A stretch of DNA of 64,000 nt from Paragonimus skrjabini miyazakii (lineage: Eukaryota; Platyhelminthes; Trematoda; Plagiorchiida; Troglotrematidae), in the NCBI GenBank assembly GCA_014338405.1, contig JTDE01000138.1, positions 131,740 to 195,739 on the forward strand, read 5' to 3'. Within the stretch, counting starts at the first letter, position 1; every line of letters begins with the position of its first letter. The position numbers and the translations under genes were made by a program. The notes under the pieces were generated by a model. It was not told where the DNA came from. It saw nothing but the letters and a program-made list of their open reading frames with translations, and searched no databases. This document shows positions 24,283 to 35,094 of the stretch, piece after piece.

Positions 24283-24760
24283 TATGTAATCGAGTTTTTT
24301 CCACGACCGAGAAGCACAGGGAAGTCCTCAGGTAGCAAGTTCCCCCCCGGTGTTGAAATGCAACATTCGAAATATAGAGACCGTGAGATGCGTACAGCTG
24401 CAGCAGTCTTTCGCCATCTTCAGTGAGTGGTGGCCGGACACCAAACATCCCTCTCAGCAGCTTCCCCCCTGGAAAGATAAAGGGCCAAGTTGTGTATTAA
24501 AATCGCACGCCAGTATCGTGATGTTATAGTATTCAGTCTGTTTCAGAGGGTCAACAAGGCCGTTGTACAACGCATTTTCGGCAACATCCAAAGAGATTGT
24601 CTGTTGAAGAGTATGCCGATATAATGAATATCCTGCGCTTTTCTGGTTTACGTTGACAGACCTTAACCGATACATTGGGTCTGACAGCACACGAGCGACT
24701 GTTCACTGGGATCAAATGGAGCAAACATTGCTCTGCTCTGGAACTTAATGCAACTCTCAC
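24283..24760 (-). pseudogene. LINE apurinic-type endonuclease (EEP) fragment
   Basis: Minus strand, in two frames. First comes GVRVALSSRAEQCLLHLIPV with VKVCQRKPEKRRIFIISAYS (24760-24600). A frameshift and deletion follow, then ILACDFNTQLG (about 24500), then MFGVRPPLTEDGERLLQLYA and NVAFQHRGG (24448-24350). The GDFNAQ-like box with its aspartate and asparagine is part of the endonuclease active site of non-LTR retrotransposons. The fragment abuts the gypsy integrase piece on the same strand. No RT follows. Confidence 0.65.
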
Positions 24761-25219
24761 ACCAGTTTGATCAAATGATTAACTAGACAGAAGTAAAGAT
24801 GAGATGAGCGGGAACAGCCTGAGCAGGTGTGGCCGAGACAGGGTTCTAGTGGATACCTCACATTTCCCGAAAGGTTCTTTTGGTCAGCGTGTAACATGCA
24901 CAGTTAGGGTAAACACGAGCGTAAGGCAAATTCTACGAAACTGTAGCATATTGCAGCTCAGGAGGAAGGGGAGAAACGCGCTCCTTTTATGCTACATTGA
25001 ATTCACAGAATTGTTATAACCATTGTGGGATGAACTGACCGGGTCCAAGGTTGACCTCGGATTTAACAAATGGACTGCGAAACTCCAGTGGGTTATAGTT
25101 CATTGAAGGACCGTATGACCGAAATGCACTTGTCCCACTGTTGTTCATATTGTGGTAAAAAGACGTCTAATAAAGCGCAATCTTTATCACTGATGAGTAA
25201 TCGGGGGTTTGGTTTATTT

Positions 25220-25470
25220 CAAGTTGAACATCACCCACAATTGACCGCAGCTGTTTCATTCTCATGAACTTTCCAGTCGGCCCCTTTCGAAAACAACAAA
25301 CACTAGACTGGAGTTTCGCTCTCATCAGAGCTCGTCAGTAGTGCATATCCTTGCCACTGCCGGGACTAGAACTCCGGCCACGCTGTTCATGATGCAACCG
25401 TGTTTACCACTGCGCCATTGACCTCACATTAGGCACGACCGAGTTATCATATGTGAACACTCAACTACTT
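25220..25470 (-). repeat. SINE-A, well-preserved copy (minus member of an inverted pair)
   Basis: On the minus strand the A box TGGCGCAGTGGTAAACACGG, B box GGAGTTCTAGTCCCGG and body GAGCGAAACTCCAGTCTAGT are all present. A partial second minus body follows at 25471-25535 (GACTTTCCAACCGGCCC). The plus member of the pair starts 270 bp further on. Confidence 0.85.
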
Positions 25471-25594
25471 TCCCACAGACTTTCCAACCGGCCCATTCCG
25501 AAAAGAAACACTGGAGGTTCGTTCTCAAAAACCTCCACTACTCACCAGTAATCAAAGTACCGCTCAACAGGTTAATTATTCCTGTGATTTCAAC

Positions 25595-25970
25595 TTGGAA
25601 AGAAGTCCTAATCGAGGGGTCATCTATTGGAGTGAACAGACAGTAACTGTGTCCCCTATCGAGACGATCGGGCAACCTGATCATTACTCACAATCGAAAG
25701 TAGTTGAGCGTTCACATATGATAATTCAGTCGTGCCTAATGTGGGGTCAGTGGCGCAGTGGTAAACACGGTTGTCTCATGAAAAGCGTGACTGAAGTTCT
25801 AATCCCGGAAGTGGCAAAGATATGCACTACTGACGAGCTCTAACAAGAGCGAAACTCGAGTCTACTGCTTCTTTTCGAAAGGGGCCGACTGGAAAGTCTG
25901 TGGGAGTGCGACAGTTGCGAACAATTGTAGGTGATTTTCAACTTGAAACAATCTTTATTGTCCAACTCGC
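25595..25970 (+). repeat. SINE-A with leader, plus member of the inverted pair
   Basis: The leader at 25607-25735 (GTCCTAATCGAGGGGTCATC, then GAGACGATCGGGCAACCTGA) also occurs before the copies at 37215 and 3705, so it belongs to the family. The body follows: TGGCGCAGTGGTAAACACGG (A box), GAAGTTCTAATCCCGG (B box), GAGCGAAACTCGAGTCTACT, GGGGCCGACTGGAAAGTCTG, and a tail ending near 25970. This is the most complete unit in the window. Confidence 0.85.
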
Positions 25971-26460
25971 TGGTTGCCATGCTAGGCGCACGTCCACGTT
26001 TATGAATCAGAATTCCGGTCAACAACACCCCCGGTTTCCACTCACAGATCGTGTGCACTTCTGCCCGGTTTGTGTGTCCGACGCCTTACACCGGGGTGTT
26101 TTCCGCCTGCCATTCCTCGTCCGTTGGTCCGATCTCGTTGAGCGATGGCTCGTTCGGTCGCTCGTGTTGTCCGTAATCTAACCCCTTTGGGCTTTGACTG
26201 TATTCCACGGCAATGTGGAGATATTCCTCCCAGTGTTGGAATAACCCACGCCTTCGATCTGGTCGTCCTTCCAATTTTGCCCTCCATGTTTCGTCCGTTG
26301 GTCCGATCCAGGTGAGCAATGACTCATCCAGTCGCCAATGCTGTCCCGAATTGGCTCGCTGTGGGCTTTTGGACGTACCTCCCGCACGTTGAGGTATTCC
26401 GCCAAGTGTTGGAATACTCACACCTCCAGTTTGATAATCCACCACAATATGTCTGAACTT
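25945..26460. repeat. Dispersed repeat with an internal 174-bp tandem duplication
   Basis: Shares its blocks with 2890-3130. Inside it CGTCCGTTGGTCCGATC starts at 26118 and again at 26292, and the following blocks (GGGCTTT, TTGGAATA) repeat at the same interval. The period is therefore 174 bp, an exact multiple of three. Confidence 0.75.
26086..26445 (-). CDS. Open frame with two 58-residue repeats, unknown
   Basis: A 119-codon minus-strand frame runs through the 174-bp tandem repeat. The units share QHW, SPK or SPQ, GQH, then IGPTDETW in one and IGPTDEEW in the other. The frame stays open across both units although the DNA copies differ. No family was recognised. It may be a piece of a transposon-encoded structural protein, or simply a repeat whose frame happens to be open. 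No start context, partner or splice site is convincing. Confidence 0.3.
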   Translation of the reverse strand: MVDYQTGGVSIPTLGGIPQRAGGTSKSPQRANSGQHWRLDESLLTWIGPTDETWRAKLEGRPDRRRGLFQHWEEYLHIAVEYSQSPKGLDYGQHERPNEPSLNEIGPTDEEWQAENTPV

Positions 26461-26469
26461 TGGGATTCA

Positions 26470-27150
26470 CCTCGACGTCCATTACTGTCCGGTGGTGATT
26501 TTATCCCGGACGAGTTCACCATTATTTTCGTTTAACAGCTTATATTTTTGAGGATTGTGTCGATTTTCTCCAATTACAGGCAACCTGCCAAACTAAAAAT
26601 ATACGATGAACATGAATTTCAGGGTTTATCCATTGAATAGGAAGCTTTGTGCGCACACAGAAATATCGGCTAAACTTGAGAATATCTGCATTTTGCGTAA
26701 AACAAATCAAGTTAGACTGATTGCCTGGTGCACTGCGTTTGGCGTCTGTCCAACGGAAGTAATGTTTTCTATGAGCGAAGGTTAGATTGTAGCATTTATT
26801 TGGAAACAGTCAGTAAAACGCAACGGATCATATACCTCAAACCCTTTCATACCAATGACATGAAAACGTCTAGAGCAGTGATAAATCAGACAAACAAGTG
26901 CTCACTTATTACGCCGCTGGCTTGTGGATTGCTTGCTAGACGAGTTTATAATGGTTGTACACAAATTTGCGTTGTTTAGTAGTGCAATTTCTGACTTTTT
27001 GCAGCCCTTTGACAGGGAATTCCTGCATTTTATGCACTAAACTTGCTACAAGGCAGCGCTGTCTGATACTAATATCCAATCAGAAGAAGGATACGGCTTT
27101 CCCTTGTAAGTAAATTATAATCTTCGTCCAACCCCGCATGAGTACAATAT
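26470..27150. other. Nothing recognised
   Basis: No frame with a recognisable domain and no copy of the repeats seen elsewhere in the window. Confidence 0.4.
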
Positions 27151-27158
27151 TTGTTGAC

Positions 27159-27535
27159 TCAAAAGTAATCATTGGACTTGGCCAGTTCATGGGACAAAGA
27201 TTCAGACAGACTCATCTGAATCCATTGTGGCGTTAGGGCCGATGCTGTTTCTCTCTGCTGCTCATGAGGAAGCCCTCGTTTCAAGAAGGTCAGTGTCAAT
27301 TCAGATGAGCCGTAGATATGCAGTCCTCGACCTTGGTCGATATTCTGCTTAAGACAAGATGCTGCTCCCAGTACAGCTGATTGTATGGGGGATAAAAACA
27401 TGTGCTTACCAGAAGGATAGATGATCGCCACCTTATATTTTACGTTTGCCACCGTGAATGCTGTAGAGTGTAATGCGAGTTCACTATGTCCAGTAGCATT
27501 CAGCACCTGATGCCGCAGGAGGTACAACAGACGAC
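27159..27535 (-). other. Candidate exon, unassigned
   Basis: The minus-strand frame is open for about 124 codons: LLYLLRHQVLNATGHSELAL, VANVKYKVAIIYPSGKHMFL, QNIDQGRGLHIYGSSELTLT. Composition looks protein-like, with alternating hydrophobic residues and no low complexity. An upstream stop is followed by GAGATAG, which could be an acceptor. No domain was recognised and no partner exon found. It could belong to an unknown host gene or an old transposon. Confidence 0.3.
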
Positions 27536-27539
27536 TATC

Positions 27540-28540
27540 TCAACAGGTATGAACACGTATATCATTCTAAGGAAGGGGAATACGTGGCGAGTTTCTGCCT
27601 TCCAAAGGTGCCACAGTGCACTGACAATTAGTAGGATGGTTTTTTGAACTGTGAACTATGGTACATTTCGAAAATGGCGGTATTTTAAAGATGCTGTATA
27701 TCAGGATGCCAAAGGAAGTAAGTAACTACGGTTTACCTCCCATCTATTAGAATAACGTAATAGAAAGAGGTATTTTGTTGGAAACGTGATCTTTCGCGGG
27801 AAATACTTGTTCACTGCACAACAATTAATTAAATGACATCAGTTAGACAGCAGTTGTTTTTGTCGTAGTTCAAACTCGCAAACCGGCAGAATCTGAGAAA
27901 CCTGATTTTAAGTTGTCATCATGTGATGCGGAAATCTGTTCTTGCTATCTTGAAGTCAAATGTCAACTGCGGGTTCGTGCATTGAGTGGTTAAATGAATT
28001 GTGTGAGTCTGAGACTAATCGACAGATTTCACACAGCCAAACAAATTGGTAAATTACGTGGTCAAACTTTTTAAGCAACGTTTTAAATGGGACAAAATAT
28101 TCAGACAGAATTGTGCCTTTTTGTTGAAATCCGATGTACTTTTGCGTGATTTGAATAGAGCTAATTAGGCTTTGAGTTGTTGTGATCCTGGTTATGGACC
28201 ATCGATATGAAACGAGGTTTATTCGCGAGAATTACACAAGTAGGTTTATTTTATGAATGTCAGTGATCCTAGTTTTTGCCATTATGTGTGTTCCTACTTT
28301 TGTACACCAAATTTAAGCTACGCTGAAGGAATTACATGTAAGACGAGATTGTAGAGTAGACTTGCATATGCATATATATCGGTGAAAAAACCACATATTA
28401 GGAAATTTAGCAGTAACGAATTTGGTTGATATACATCGAATAGCACTTACAAGTTATCAGGCCTTCTGCTCTTCTAGCTAAACTATTTCAAACCTAGTTA
28501 CTAGGCGTGACTTCCCCTCCTGTGATGAATCGTTAACTGT
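27540..28540. other. Nothing recognised
   Basis: AT-rich sequence without long frames or known repeats. Confidence 0.4.
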
Positions 28541-28544
28541 ACAT

Positions 28545-28780
28545 GTGCTTCCCATGGCCAGGATTAGAACCTCGGTCACGTACATGAACGACAGTGACTG
28601 AGCGATTACATACAGTAATTCAGTCGTGTCTAGTTTGAGGTAAATAGCGCAACAACCAACAAAATTGACTCCGGAGAACGTGTCCGGAGTTCACATTCCG
28701 GTTGTTTACTACTGACTAGACTTAACGTGGACGAAACTCGGACCTAATGCATGTTTTCAAAATGATCCGAGTGAAACTCA
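28545..28780. repeat. SINE-A inverted pair, diverged (minus 28545-28620, plus 28622-28780)
   Basis: The left piece contains a reverse-complement B box (GGATTAGAACCTCGGTCACG). The right piece runs plus-strand with GTAAATAGCGCAACAACCAA (degraded A box), GTCCGGAGTTCACATTCCGG (B box) and GACGAAACTCGGACCTAATG. They meet head to head near 28621. Confidence 0.65.
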
Positions 28781-28799
28781 CCGCGACTACGAAACTTGC

Positions 28800-31320
28800 A
28801 TTCAACTGTGAGTGATGTTCACTTTGTACATACCAAGTATGTAGTGCATACGTTCTTTTCATTTTGAACTCATATAATCATAAAAGCTTTCATATCGCTT
28901 AACCGCTCAAATTCAGCTGATCCTGACGCAAATTTATTCACTGCATTCCCTGAATACATTAAAGTTAAATTGTGTGACGTGGTGTTTTGTGTAACTTGAG
29001 AATTGATGAGTAGTAGACTTATGATTACGTACATACTGAACAAGACTGGTGTGTTATTCAGCCAAAAGGTGTCATGTGAATTTATTTCGCTTTGTGCTTT
29101 GGAAAGGTACTGTTAAGCAAATTTTTATGTTTCCACCATACTGCGTAGAGTGGGATCATCCACCCAGATTGAAACGTTCAACTTTACAAAGATACGCAAA
29201 TTGTAAATCGGTTCTCTCACCAGATAGCTGATAGAGAACGCCAAGCGTATGCCGTCTCCATCAAACGTTGTGCGACAGATGGAAATTCATCAACTATCAT
29301 AGTGATTGTTCCGCTGTAAAAAGTGGCGCACGTATGTTGAAACTTATTTGTGATATTCAGCGACCCTCTAATATCCGATGAATTATGGGGACAAACATTT
29401 TATTCTCAATCAATGCTTTATCTTGCTGGCTGTCTGGAGATTGCGCGAACGAGTGCAATCTCCTCGGTGTATGAATGCTGACCTTAAATCACTTGTGTAA
29501 AAAATACCCCCAAAGAGAGATCTCAGACAATCACAAAGGTGTCCTCAAAACAAAGTAACGTTGTTCTGTAAGTCTATTCGGTATTTCCATTTTACTAACC
29601 CCATTCAAAAAGCATAGAAATGTAATACAGCCACTGAAAGTGACTGCTACTAAACGTTAACATTTGATGGACACGAGATGCACTGGCCCAAACATCTGAC
29701 CTTTAACTAGTTAACTTTCATATGTTCTCGAAGTAGCAACAATCCACCATCGACAGTTTGGGCAGCCAGTTTGAAATTATCTTGTAGCTGAACAACGTCC
29801 AGTATCACAACAATCACCTGGTAGATTACGCCTCAATGAAAGTGCGGACGACCGCCAACTGTCATTGTGCTGATGAAACTGACTGTTCTCCCTGTGTGAA
29901 TATACGTTTTATTGCGGTATATATTAAACAAAGGTATACAAACAAATGTCACGGCAGGATCGACATGTTTGCTTACGAGTATGATAGTGTTATGTAGTTG
30001 GGGACTAGTTAACTATTTTCGTCAAATTTTGCTCAAAGAAATAAAACCGCTTGAAGACAATTGCTACACAAAGATAAATCATAAAAGGCTGTTTGTTGTA
30101 AGTAACTTAAAAACGTAACGGGAATATTGCAATGTTGCATGAGTTTCGATTACTGTCATAACTATTTTAATCATGGCCCAAACTCTTCACGTACACACTG
30201 TGTGTTACAGTACTTCCTGCGTCTGATGCCTATGATTGCATTTCATTGTTATTTGTTCCATAACAAACACAAGAACTAACAGCGGTGTGAAACTTCGGAT
30301 ATTCATGTTTGTCATCAATCCCATAGGTGTTAAGACTCAATGGTTGTTTAGGGGGAATGGTTACAGTTTATAGTTAGTGAGTGAAATTATTTTTTCACTG
30401 TGGAACGAGAGCATCTCGTATACAATGGTTTTAGAAGTTCCTCATTTGTTTGCTGCGCCTACTACATACTCGGATTGTTAAAGTAGACAAACAATGGGTA
30501 AGATACACCATAGTATTATCCAAGCAACAGGAGACCGCTAGTAACAAAATTCGAAATTTGGTCCATACTTCAACTGACAACAATCTTCAAAACTCAGTCA
30601 CCTTTAACATGTCATGAACAAAAAGTATTGTTTCCCGATTACCATAACCAGTTTTTCGATAAATTTTGATTTACATCCTGTGTCTCTAATCCTGCACTTC
30701 GGTATATGGTGGAACTGCTGCTGCTGCTTCAAGGCTACTTCTTTCAGTAAGCAGGTCCAAATTGATCAGTTTAATTGATTCGCTGAAAAGTATTCTCGTT
30801 ATTCTTGTGTGAACCAACATCTAGAACAGCAGGTGTTGAGGTGTAGCTTCTGCGATGCAATCATTCATTCATTTTGTCTGAGTAAGGACGGTGAGCCAAA
30901 GTTTACTCAACTCAATTGGTGGGTTTATCTCATACTCATATAAAAACACCTCCCATCGATTATTAATACTCAACTTGTTATGCCTTTCACTACTAAGACA
31001 GAGAATAACGAAATGAACTAGGTTCATTCCGAACAAGTCATTCGATGTGCCTCCTTTGCTAGCTGACCAAGAAGTTTCAAACGCTAATCTCCAAAGAAGT
31101 CCATCAGAAAGTGAATGACAAACTGACAATTCTACAAGCATGAGGAAAGCAGCACGTTATCTCTAGTTCGTACTCACAAAACCTGTTATCTAACTGGTCA
31201 TGTTGATGATATCACAAGCCCGGGAAAATGGCAAAAATTTAACAATTGGTGAACCAGCAATAACAAATAGTCATCTTGAAGTCAATAACGATTGAACGGA
31301 TTACAAAACAGGAATCGCTT
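28800..31320. other. 2.5 kb with nothing recognised
   Basis: AT-rich, with short frames only (a 90-codon minus frame at 30869-31141 has no recognisable motif). It ends at the left boundary of the long inverted arm. Confidence 0.4.
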
Positions 31321-31321
31321 G

Positions 31322-33287
31322 TTGAAAACGTCAGTCTGTTTTGCAACTAAACAGACTTAAAGCCCAACATTAATTGCAACATGCAATTGTCATTTCAAAG
31401 ATCAGTCAAATTTGTAAATGGTTCGCAATACGGACAACTCACCTCAAACTCTCCGCCATTACACACCTTCACTTCGTCAGATTAAATTTAGTTCTAAAAA
31501 AAATCACGTGCCACTTGGTTCCATCAATAATTCATGATTCGCTTTTTAACAATGACAGTCAAAACCAAAATCATCAGCTAAATTGTAATTGCTTGACCTA
31601 AGTATCAGTCTTGCTCGAACTAATCAGGATTGACGAACATTGAATTTAACCAACACGATGTTGTGAGCAACAACTCAACTATAATTAACTTTAATTACTG
31701 AATGTTATGGTTTAATGAGATTTTCAACAACAAAAATAATTTTTCCATTGAACTGGTAAAGCTGAAACGAATCAACAATCGACTTTGGATCTGCGCTTCT
31801 AGCAACATTTGACAGTCGAATATTTCGCAATGATCACTGAGGGCTGGTCGGAGACTTCGATTATCATCAGTTCCATGTTAATCCCAATTGATCGTAGTCT
31901 TTTGTATTCCCATAGACACTCCGCACACCTCGCCGAGATAAGAGGAATCGATATCTCTTTCGACTATCCCGATATCAATTTAAAATCGCCCAAGAGGTTC
32001 CTCTGAGTTTCAGCGGTGAACGGGGTCGCAAAACTAAGATACACACAGGTCGGTTGACCGACAGTTGCCGGGCTGACGGGGACGCAAACTAACACACACG
32101 GTGAGCACTGAGCGCGTAGGTGTGTCCACATGGTACAGGATACACACGACCACAACTCTGGCAAACCGGTCGTTTGTCTGTCTGCACATGTGCGATCCAC
32201 TCAGATCGACATAAGCTTTGGTAGCCGTCGTGACGAGCGGCCAGGTAAACCGGGTGAGCCCTCTCGAAGGTAGTCGAATGATAACCAGCCAGGTGACAGG
32301 CTGACGACGGTTGTGACAGCTGTGGTCAGGGCTGAAACACCCAGAGTAATCGATCGATCACGGTTTCCTAGCCTAAACGAATTGTGCTCAGGGTAGGTGG
32401 CGAGTTATTGCAGGCCTTTATAATTTTATGAGGTAGAATAACATAAGTGGTATGTGCCTAATGGTCAAAATGAATTGTAACTGAGTCAGCATCAATATAT
32501 TGAACATCCATTCTGGCTTTAGATGATGTGGGTGTGATTCAATCGAGACTATGTACCTCAAGTATGTGGCATATGGGTTCGATAACGGCACAGAACTAGC
32601 CGCGACTAACTGTATTCCAGTGCTATCGAGGCTGATCGAGTCAATGATGGACACTGGGAGTTGTTAACTAAATGTGAAAATTTGTCAACCGATACGTTAT
32701 AATGAACCGGCCAAGCAATTTGCAGTTGAAACGGACTGCTGGATGCACACTATCCTACCGCTTTGTTCCGCCAACATTTCCTGGGAGATCTATGCTAAAG
32801 AATCGAATTAATCACCAGTTCTGTTCTATTGGTCTGCTCTGTGATTCATACTACACGCCCCAGATGCGTACAGATTTTCACTGCTCTTACTGATATAAAA
32901 CCCAGTAATGGGGACCACATAAATCTGTGATATTTCTACTGCACGAACCTATGAAATTAAGCCCATTGCAGAGTCGACCAACTCAGCTTGAATTAAAAAA
33001 TGTCTTGTTATTTGCTTCTCGTCGCCGATTGTCCACCTAATCAAAGATGAGTGCTACTTATTCATCTGTGTCTACGTGTAATCTTTGTTCGTTTATTCAA
33101 CTGTTCACCAAATGTGAACCAACTCGGTCTTGATATACGCGAACGAAAATCGGCTCATTTCGGAGCAGATTCACACTGACTATATTTTCATTGAATTGTG
33201 CAGAACGTTTGAGTAGCTAGCCTTTAACCAAGAGAGTTTGGGATGAAAGTTTGACTAGCCGCACTCCAGTATCATGATTTACCAAGA
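31322..33287 (+). repeat. Left inverted arm
   Basis: Matches the reverse complement of 35095-36619. Differences are few and mostly transitions in the outer 1.35 kb, for example a cluster near 31806-31845, while the inner part (33122-33287) differs at roughly one base in ten. The two arms carry identical short frames in mirror image, which are by-products and not genes. Confidence 0.92.
32670..33118 (+). repeat. Extra 440 bp in the left arm, flanked by AAATGTGAA direct repeats
   Basis: AAATGTGAA stands at 32670-32678 and again at 33110-33118. The right arm has a single related site, AAATCTGGC (reverse complement), at the corresponding place. This looks like an insertion with a 9-bp target duplication, or the reverse, a deletion between short repeats in the right arm. 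The inserted DNA shows no frame, tRNA box or clear inverted ends. Confidence 0.6.
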
Positions 33288-33667
33288 TGCTTGAGTAGGA
33301 CCGAGAAAAAGACACACACACCAAATGAACTGTTCACTCGGACATCCCCAAATCATGAAGCGCCCTTACCTGAGCTGACTTCGATCCGTATGGAAACGTA
33401 CCGATATGTTTTCTCGCGGCCTGGTTACCACACATACAAATTTCACTGCAGAGTTGTGCGAACAAGTCTCTCACTGATCGGGTACATAAGCTAGCCTACG
33501 GGGTCTAGTCTCCACAGCGGACCTAAGTCAACAGACATTCTGTTTTCATTTTGCTGCATACTCATCTGTGTAAAACTGAGTAATAGTGTGCGCAAATTGA
33601 CACTTGGTGGGTAGCCTTATCATTAGATTAAATGCCATATATAATGTCTAGTTCGACTTTTGCAGTC

Positions 33668-34576
33668 ATGCGAATGTTCCGTCGTAAACTGTATTCTCAG
33701 GAAAAGTGCAAGCGCATGCTTGATGCATGTGAGAATGGTAATGACCAGAAGACGATTGGGAGTTCCCCCACGCATTGCCAACCGATGGATTTTTCATAGA
33801 GCGAACAACTAAACGCATGGGCAGCAAAGTGGACACAAACGGAAACCTCTGCGCGATTCAGTGGTTAAGTAATTAACGGAGTGGTGAGTGAAGACCCTTC
33901 TGTCAGTCCGGATCTCTTGCGACTGCGAATGAAAACGAGAAGAAGGACTGTTATGGAGCAATTGGCAACTGTTTGGACGGGAGACTGATAGTTGACAAAA
34001 ATTACACTTGATCCCAGAGACCATGAATCATGAGATGAGCAAAAGTAGGATAAAACTGTTTGTTGAAAGTTACAGTCATATACGGTCGCAGGAAGTTTGA
34101 TTATCTGGATTGATGAAAGTAAGATAAGTTAGAACGTTTAACCGTTCTAATTCATTTAGCCAAGGTGAATATGTTCTGCAATCGTACACGCGGAAGAGTA
34201 GTGTGTGAACAGAAGGCATACTCAACTTTTGATAGCAACCGAGATATGAATGTTCAAATCAATGGCACTGTATCAGAACAGGGCTTGCTAAGATATTCCA
34301 TCAAACGTGGCTCGTATACTAAAGCGGTGTATCAAGACCAGTTGCGGACGACGCCGGAGAGTTGCGCAGTTGATGAAAGGAGGAAATTAGTGATACTCTG
34401 TGACAATGTGCCCTGCTAAATGTACCACGAAAGTCTGTTCAGAGGTTTAGGTTCTGAATCTAATCAAGGGTGCGTGGAGTGTAGTCAAACACACAGTAAG
34501 GCAACCGATACGACAAAGACATGACCTCATACTCGCAAAGGGTGACCCATCAGAAATGCTTTCCCAAGGTGAGTGA
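33668..34576 (+). pseudogene. IS630/Tc1-mariner superfamily transposase, broken
   Basis: The N-terminal helix-turn-helix region starts at ATG 33668 with RRKLYSQEKCKRMLDACENG. The frame then breaks several times. Next come IPETMNHEMSKSRIKLFVES, the first catalytic aspartate in IWIDESK (codon 34112-34114), then TRGRVVC, RYSIKRGSYTKAVYQDQL, and the second aspartate in ILCDNVPC (about 34400). The third acidic residue is normally in an NPIE motif; here LNLIKGAWSVVK (34453-34489) has lysine at that place. Together with stops and frameshifts this makes the enzyme inactive. The span, about 300 codons, suits the family's usual 330 or so. It sits in the centre of the inverted arms, as the transposase of a TIR element should. 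Confidence 0.75.
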
Positions 34577-35094
34577 TATGTATCTGGAAGAGTCGGCTGA
34601 GGAGGCCAGAAGTGTGGTGACAGTAATATGCTGCCAGAACACAATAAAACACGTCTGGTCGTTCAATCCGAAGGTATTCGACAGTGAAGATATGTCACTA
34701 TGATGGATTTTGCTTTTCATTTGAACATTACATATATGACGACATAGTGTTCGTAGTACCTTGGGTTTACTATATTATAAGCCTAAGTGCACAAAGTTAG
34801 CAACAGCTTCGACAGCGGCACCTGATACACTTGTTGGACGTGTACCATCTTTTGCAGAAACCACTATGGAACAGACCCTAGAAAGAATGATGCGTGAAAA
34901 ACGTAACCTTATTACAACTGATGGTGAGTACGAGTTCTCAACGAATACATCCCAGGAAGGTTTGCTGGAACGAACCGGATAGATGGCGTGCATTTAGTAG
35001 TTTGTATCTAACGTGCACTCTTCAGATGGCTCATCATAACTTACCGGTTGAAACAATTTCATATATACTTAAACACTTCCACTGTTCACCATGG

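Noticed and set aside
25743..25870. Functional tRNA gene at the SINE-A head
   Set aside because: Many dispersed copies share the same non-tRNA body. Cloverleaf arms are not complete.
31809..32200. Open frames duplicated in both inverted arms taken as genes
   Set aside because: They are identical only because the arms are. They overlap on opposite strands and show no domain.
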